Positions 60,365 through 64,000 of a stretch of DNA of 64,000 nucleotides are shown piece after piece (within the stretch, counting starts at the first letter, position 1; each line of letters begins with the position of its first letter). The translations under genes and the position numbers were made by a program. The stretch is from NCBI RefSeq assembly GCF_018402175.1, contig NZ_JAGYJK010000018.1, positions 124,001 through 188,000 of the forward strand, in the 5' to 3' direction. The DNA comes from Yoonia sp. (GTDB lineage Bacteria; Pseudomonadota; Alphaproteobacteria; Rhodobacterales; Rhodobacteraceae). The notes under the pieces were generated by a model. That model saw only the letters and a list, made by a program, of their open reading frames with translations. It was not told where the DNA came from and ran no database searches.

Positions 60365-61630
60365 CTAATCGGCGCGGGCGGCGATCTCGTCGGTGGCGGC
60401 GTCCAGATAGACCTCTTGCGCGACACCGACAGCAACGGCGGATGATCCGGCCGATACCGGCGCATATGGCACCTGATCCAGATCCAGCGCACCACGATCA
60501 CGCTGCGTGGCCCGTACCATCCCGAAGACACCGACGCCCAGCATCAGAACAGCGGTGAACAGCCAGAACCCGTTGTCGCCGATCACATCCATCATCAGAC
60601 CCACGATCAGCGGCCCCATGATCGCGCCCAGCCCGTTGATGAACAACAGCCCGCCGGATGCGGCGGCCATATCCTCTTTTTCCAGATAATCGTTCGTATA
60701 GGCGATCAGCAGCGCATAAAGCGGGTTGGACGTGCCACCCACGATGGCCCCGCTGAGGATGATCAGCAAAAAGCTGCCCGGCACGATAAAGGCGATCAGC
60801 GACCCCAAACCGCCCAGCATGGCGATCCAGATGATCAACCGGCGCCGGTCCATCCGGTCCGACAGCCAGCCGATCGGATATTGCAGTACCAATGCCGCCA
60901 CATAGATGGCCGAGATGAAGAACGAAATTTCCCCCACGCTCAGCCCCACGCGGCTGCCGTACACCGCCGACATGCCGAATTGGGCGGCAAAGACGCCGCC
61001 CAGCAGGAACATGCCCGCGCAGCCCAAGGGCGATGTTTTGATCAGGTTCTTGATCTTCATCGGTTTGGTCGCGGAAAAGGCCGGCATCGGGCGCGCTGAT
61101 AACAGCACCGGCGCAAAGGCCAGCGACACCAGAACCGAGGGGATGATAAAGATCACATAGCCCGACACATCACCGATGCTGACGATATATTGCGCGAATA
61201 CGATCCCCGCCATCTGCACGATCATGTAAAGCGACAAAGCCTTGCCCCGATTGGCATTGCTGGATGCGTCGTTCAGCCAGCTTTCGGCGGTGATATAGAC
61301 GCCGCAGAAACAAAACCCCATGATCACCCGCCCGATGGTCCAGGCAATCGGGTCCACCAATGTCGGATACAGGATCAGCACCGCCGAGATCATCGACCCC
61401 ATCGCCGCAAAGACCCGCACATGTCCGACACGGCGGATCAGTTCGGGCGTGAAATGCGACGAAAACAGGAACCCCAGGAAATAGGCCGACATCACGAAAG
61501 ACAGCGACAGCGTGCTGAAACCTTCCATCTCGCCGCGCAGGCCCAGCAATGTGCCTTGCAGCCCGTTGCCGACCATCAACAGGAACATCCCCAGAAAGAG
61601 AGCCCATGATCCTGTCAATACCTGAAACAT
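60365..61630 (-). CDS. MFS transporter
   Basis: A 421-residue permease of the major facilitator superfamily with about twelve transmembrane helices. Marks are SYFLGFLFSSHFTPELIRRVGHVRVFAAMGS (cytoplasmic loop 2-3), GRVIMGFCFCGVYITAESWLNDASSNANRGKALSLYMIVQMAGIVFAQY, PIGWLSDRMDRRRLIIW (loop 8-9, the repeated D-R motif) and GAIVGGTSNPLYALLIAYTNDYLEKEDM. The arrangement resembles the YcaD-like group; the substrate is unknown. The start at 61630 has GGGGGACAGG upstream. A C-terminal tail of about 40 residues is soluble. Confidence 0.88.
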   Translation of the reverse strand: MFQVLTGSWALFLGMFLLMVGNGLQGTLLGLRGEMEGFSTLSLSFVMSAYFLGFLFSSHFTPELIRRVGHVRVFAAMGSMISAVLILYPTLVDPIAWTIGRVIMGFCFCGVYITAESWLNDASSNANRGKALSLYMIVQMAGIVFAQYIVSIGDVSGYVIFIIPSVLVSLAFAPVLLSARPMPAFSATKPMKIKNLIKTSPLGCAGMFLLGGVFAAQFGMSAVYGSRVGLSVGEISFFISAIYVAALVLQYPIGWLSDRMDRRRLIIWIAMLGGLGSLIAFIVPGSFLLIILSGAIVGGTSNPLYALLIAYTNDYLEKEDMAAASGGLLFINGLGAIMGPLIVGLMMDVIGDNGFWLFTAVLMLGVGVFGMVRATQRDRGALDLDQVPYAPVSAGSSAVAVGVAQEVYLDAATDEIAARAD

Positions 61631-61708
61631 CCTGTCCCCCTTAGGGCTTGGTCCAAGCCCGCCGTGTGACCTGATCATAACCGGATTGCAATGCAACCGG
61701 GACGACAA

Positions 61709-62764
61709 TCACGCGCGGTCAGGTAACAAAAGCGACGCATCCCCATACGAAAAGAACCTGTAGCGTTCGGCGATGGCATGGGCATAGATCGCCTTGATCC
61801 GGTCCATGCCCATCAGTGCAGACACCAGCATCATCAGCGTGGATTTCGGCAAATGGAAATTGGTCATCAGCCCGTCCGCGATCTGGAACGCGAAACCCGG
61901 CGTGATGAAAATATCCGTAGGTCCGGTCCAGGGCTGCAATTGTCCGTCTTTGGCCGCGCTTTCGATCAGCCGCAGCGCGGTTGTCCCCACGGGGATCACG
62001 CGCCCGCCTGCGGCCTTGGTCGCGTTGATCTGGGCGGCGGCTGTCGCTGTCACCTCGCCCCATTCGGCATGCATCTTATGCGCGCTCACATCATCGACCT
62101 TGACCGGCAGAAAGGTGCCAGCCCCCACATGCAAGGTCACATAAGACATCGTCACACCGCGCGCCGCCAAGGCCTGCAACAAAGGCCCGTCGAAATGCAG
62201 CGATGCTGTGGGGGCCGCGACAGCGCCTGCGTGCTTTGCCCAATAGGTCTGGTAATCATCCTTGTCAGCGGCATCCGCCGCACGTTTCGCCGCAATATAG
62301 GGCGGCAGGGGCATCGCCCCCACGGCATTCAGCGCCGCGTCGAAATCATCACCCGTCAGGTTGAATTGCAGATAGGCCTGCCCGTCACCGCGCCCTGTCA
62401 CGGTTGCGGACAGATCGGCGGAAAACACGATCACCTCGCCGTCGCGCAGCTTTTTCAGCGGCTTGACCAATGCGGTCCAGTCACCACCTGCCTGCGGTTC
62501 CAGCAAGGTCACCTCGATCCGCGCGCTGGTATCGCCCGCCTCGCCAGACCGCGCGCGGGTGCCGGTCAGCCGCGCGGGGATGACCTTGGTGTCATTCAGC
62601 ACCAGCCGGTCGCCCGGTTGCAGAATGTCCACCAGATCGGTGACGATCCGGTCGGCGATGTCATCGCCCTGCGCCAGCAGCAACCGTGCCGAGGAGCGCG
62701 GCCGCGCGGGCCGCGTGGCGATCAGCGCCTCGGGCAAGTCGAAATCAAAATCGCTGAGTTTCAT
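61709..62764 (-). CDS. queA: tRNA preQ1(34) S-adenosylmethionine ribosyltransferase-isomerase
   Basis: Transfers and rearranges the ribosyl group of S-adenosylmethionine onto preQ1 in the wobble position of tRNAs, penultimate step of queuosine. The 351 residues show [114 protein letters not shown] and [35 protein letters not shown], all classical QueA blocks. The start overlaps the stop of the upstream AsmA-like gene by 4 bases. Confidence 0.98.
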   Translation of the reverse strand: MKLSDFDFDLPEALIATRPARPRSSARLLLAQGDDIADRIVTDLVDILQPGDRLVLNDTKVIPARLTGTRARSGEAGDTSARIEVTLLEPQAGGDWTALVKPLKKLRDGEVIVFSADLSATVTGRGDGQAYLQFNLTGDDFDAALNAVGAMPLPPYIAAKRAADAADKDDYQTYWAKHAGAVAAPTASLHFDGPLLQALAARGVTMSYVTLHVGAGTFLPVKVDDVSAHKMHAEWGEVTATAAAQINATKAAGGRVIPVGTTALRLIESAAKDGQLQPWTGPTDIFITPGFAFQIADGLMTNFHLPKSTLMMLVSALMGMDRIKAIYAHAIAERYRFFSYGDASLLLPDRA

Positions 62765-64000
62765 TGGAAAAGCTCCGGTGGCGGGCGGCGGAAAAGCGCG
62801 CGGAACCCGCCGGGGGTCAGCGCCGATAGCGGGTTGACGCTGACGCGCGGCGCATCCGGCGTGCCTGCGATGGTGAAATTGAAGCCGACCAGCCCCTCGC
62901 CCTTGCGGGTCAGAAAGGCGCCGATGCTGTTGACCAGATAGAATGGCGACACGACACCCTGCAAATCAAACCCCTTGTCCGCCAGCCTGTAAATCCCGTT
63001 GACCGCGATGCCAAGCCCCGGACCGACCGCGCTGGCCTGCGACACGGTGACCTGATCGGGGGTCAGGCGGAACCGGACATCGACCTCGTCAAAGGACAGC
63101 CCCTGCCCGTCCATCTGTTGCAGCAGGCCCACCACGCTGATCGCATCCAGCAAGGCCGCGATCGTTGGCGCATCGCGCACCCGCACCGACCGGACAGCCA
63201 GAACCCCGTCGAAGGTGCCTGCATCCGCCGCCGGCAATAGCGTCAGGTCGAGCGTGCCGCCAATGGCGCTGCCAAACAGCCCCGCTGCCAGCAGGACACT
63301 GCCCGCATCATCGCTGCGCAGCCTGATCGCGGACCGGCCAGCACGCGGCGCGATGGTGCCGGTGACAGCAGCGGACTCGTTGATGCGCGCGCTGAATTGC
63401 CCGATGAACCCCGCAACGCTGGTGAAATCGCCGCGAAAACCGGTCAGCACCATGCCTTCGGTCACGACCAGACGGTCCAGCACGATCTGCACCGGGCTGC
63501 CGCCCGCCCCGCCCTGCGCCCCGCCACCGGCACCGAACCGCGCGCGGCGCAGGTCGATCATGCCGCCTTGCACCAAAATGGCGGGGGGCTGATCCGCGCC
63601 GCGCCCCTGCACGGTGACAGGCGCATCCAGCCATGTCCCGATGCGCAGCCGCGAAAACACCGCCTGCGCCAAGCCGCCACCAGCGGCCAGCGTGATGCGT
63701 CCTTCGGCCTGCAACCCGCCGCCGCTGATCGACAGGCGGGTGATTTCGGGGACAGGGCCAAGACGGCCTTCGATGCGCAGATCGCCCTTTGTGGCGGCGG
63801 CCTTGGCCCAACCGACCGGCGGCAGCGCCAGTCGCAGCCCGTCAAGGTCAGAGGTCAGCACGAATTGCGGCGGCGCGTCCGGTTGCAGCGTGACCTGCAA
63901 TCGCGCGGCGGCGGCACCGCTGATCATGCCGGGCGGCAGCGCGACCCCAAAGGCGCGCAAGCCCGCGTCCGAAAGCATCAGATCCGCCTGCAACTGGCTG
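62761..64000 (-). CDS. AsmA-like/DUF3971-type envelope protein, N-terminal part outside window
   Basis: The last 412 or so residues of a large protein that continues past the window edge. It consists of repeated beta-rich segments ([67 protein letters not shown]), and an AsmA-C-like end ([63 protein letters not shown]...). AsmA-family proteins are anchored in the inner membrane and are thought to carry lipids across the periplasm. The short tail [19 protein letters not shown] ends the protein. It overlaps queA by 4 bases. No start codon can be given. Confidence 0.85.
   Translation of the reverse strand, partial: SQLQADLMLSDAGLRAFGVALPPGMISGAAAARLQVTLQPDAPPQFVLTSDLDGLRLALPPVGWAKAAATKGDLRIEGRLGPVPEITRLSISGGGLQAEGRITLAAGGGLAQAVFSRLRIGTWLDAPVTVQGRGADQPPAILVQGGMIDLRRARFGAGGGAQGGAGGSPVQIVLDRLVVTEGMVLTGFRGDFTSVAGFIGQFSARINESAAVTGTIAPRAGRSAIRLRSDDAGSVLLAAGLFGSAIGGTLDLTLLPAADAGTFDGVLAVRSVRVRDAPTIAALLDAISVVGLLQQMDGQGLSFDEVDVRFRLTPDQVTVSQASAVGPGLGIAVNGIYRLADKGFDLQGVVSPFYLVNSIGAFLTRKGEGLVGFNFTIAGTPDAPRVSVNPLSALTPGGFRALFRRPPPELFQ

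Overview
The window looks like a chromosomal core region of an alphaproteobacterium of the Rhodobacteraceae (Roseobacter-type). The evidence is the high GC content, the GAAC-N7-GAAC SOS boxes, a B12-dependent class II ribonucleotide reductase, the block ppiD-trpE / trpG-trpD-trpC-moaC-moeA-lexA-comEC-gltX-gltA, an LsrB/VtlR-type LysR regulator, and a lysis cassette of the kind that releases gene transfer agents. No insertion sequence, integrase, CRISPR array or rRNA operon is visible. Family assignments come from recognising the translated sequences, not from searches.

Layout: 1-3 kb, the end of a DMT transporter, enolase and two small proteins. 3-7.3 kb, nrdJ, its long leader and tRNA-Pro. 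7.4-15 kb, cold-shock protein, pdxH, fabI, gpt, an aminotransferase, ppiD and trpE. 15-22 kb, a divergent polysaccharide deacetylase and the overlapping set trpG-trpD-ung-trpC-moaC-moeA followed by SOS-controlled lexA. 22-27 kb, comEC, gltX, gltA. 27-35 kb, a long minus-strand set (acyltransferase, murI, argC, ccmE, lysis cassette, ccmF, ccmH, enoyl-CoA hydratase). 35-42 kb, indolepyruvate ferredoxin oxidoreductase, the VtlR-type regulator with a candidate small RNA behind it, and purL. 42-48.5 kb, bolA, grxD, zapA, transketolase and two GAPDH genes with a small membrane protein between them. 48.5-55 kb, coaD, a CBS protein and the valine-degradation set with its LysR neighbour. 55-64 kb, uvrA, lpd, a DUF924 protein, an MFS transporter, queA and the end of an AsmA-like protein.

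Regulatory signals tie distant genes together. Palindromes of the form TGTTNGCGCNAACA lie upstream of both GAPDH genes, and a weaker match lies upstream of eno; these suggest a common LacI-type regulator such as CceR. SOS boxes precede lexA and uvrA. A 26-bp hairpin sequence occurs directly after the stop codons of eno, tkt and lpd, and a second repeat family follows five other genes. The most interesting locus is 39.56-39.76 kb: a perfect T-N11-A dyad, a promoter and a short transcript that carries the 16S anti-Shine-Dalgarno octamer and ends in a strong terminator, directly behind vtlR. In Rhizobiales this is where AbcR small RNAs sit.

Three genes (the DMT transporter, comEC and uvrA) each lack one base relative to the expected reading frame. 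That pattern fits residual assembly error at least as well as real gene decay.
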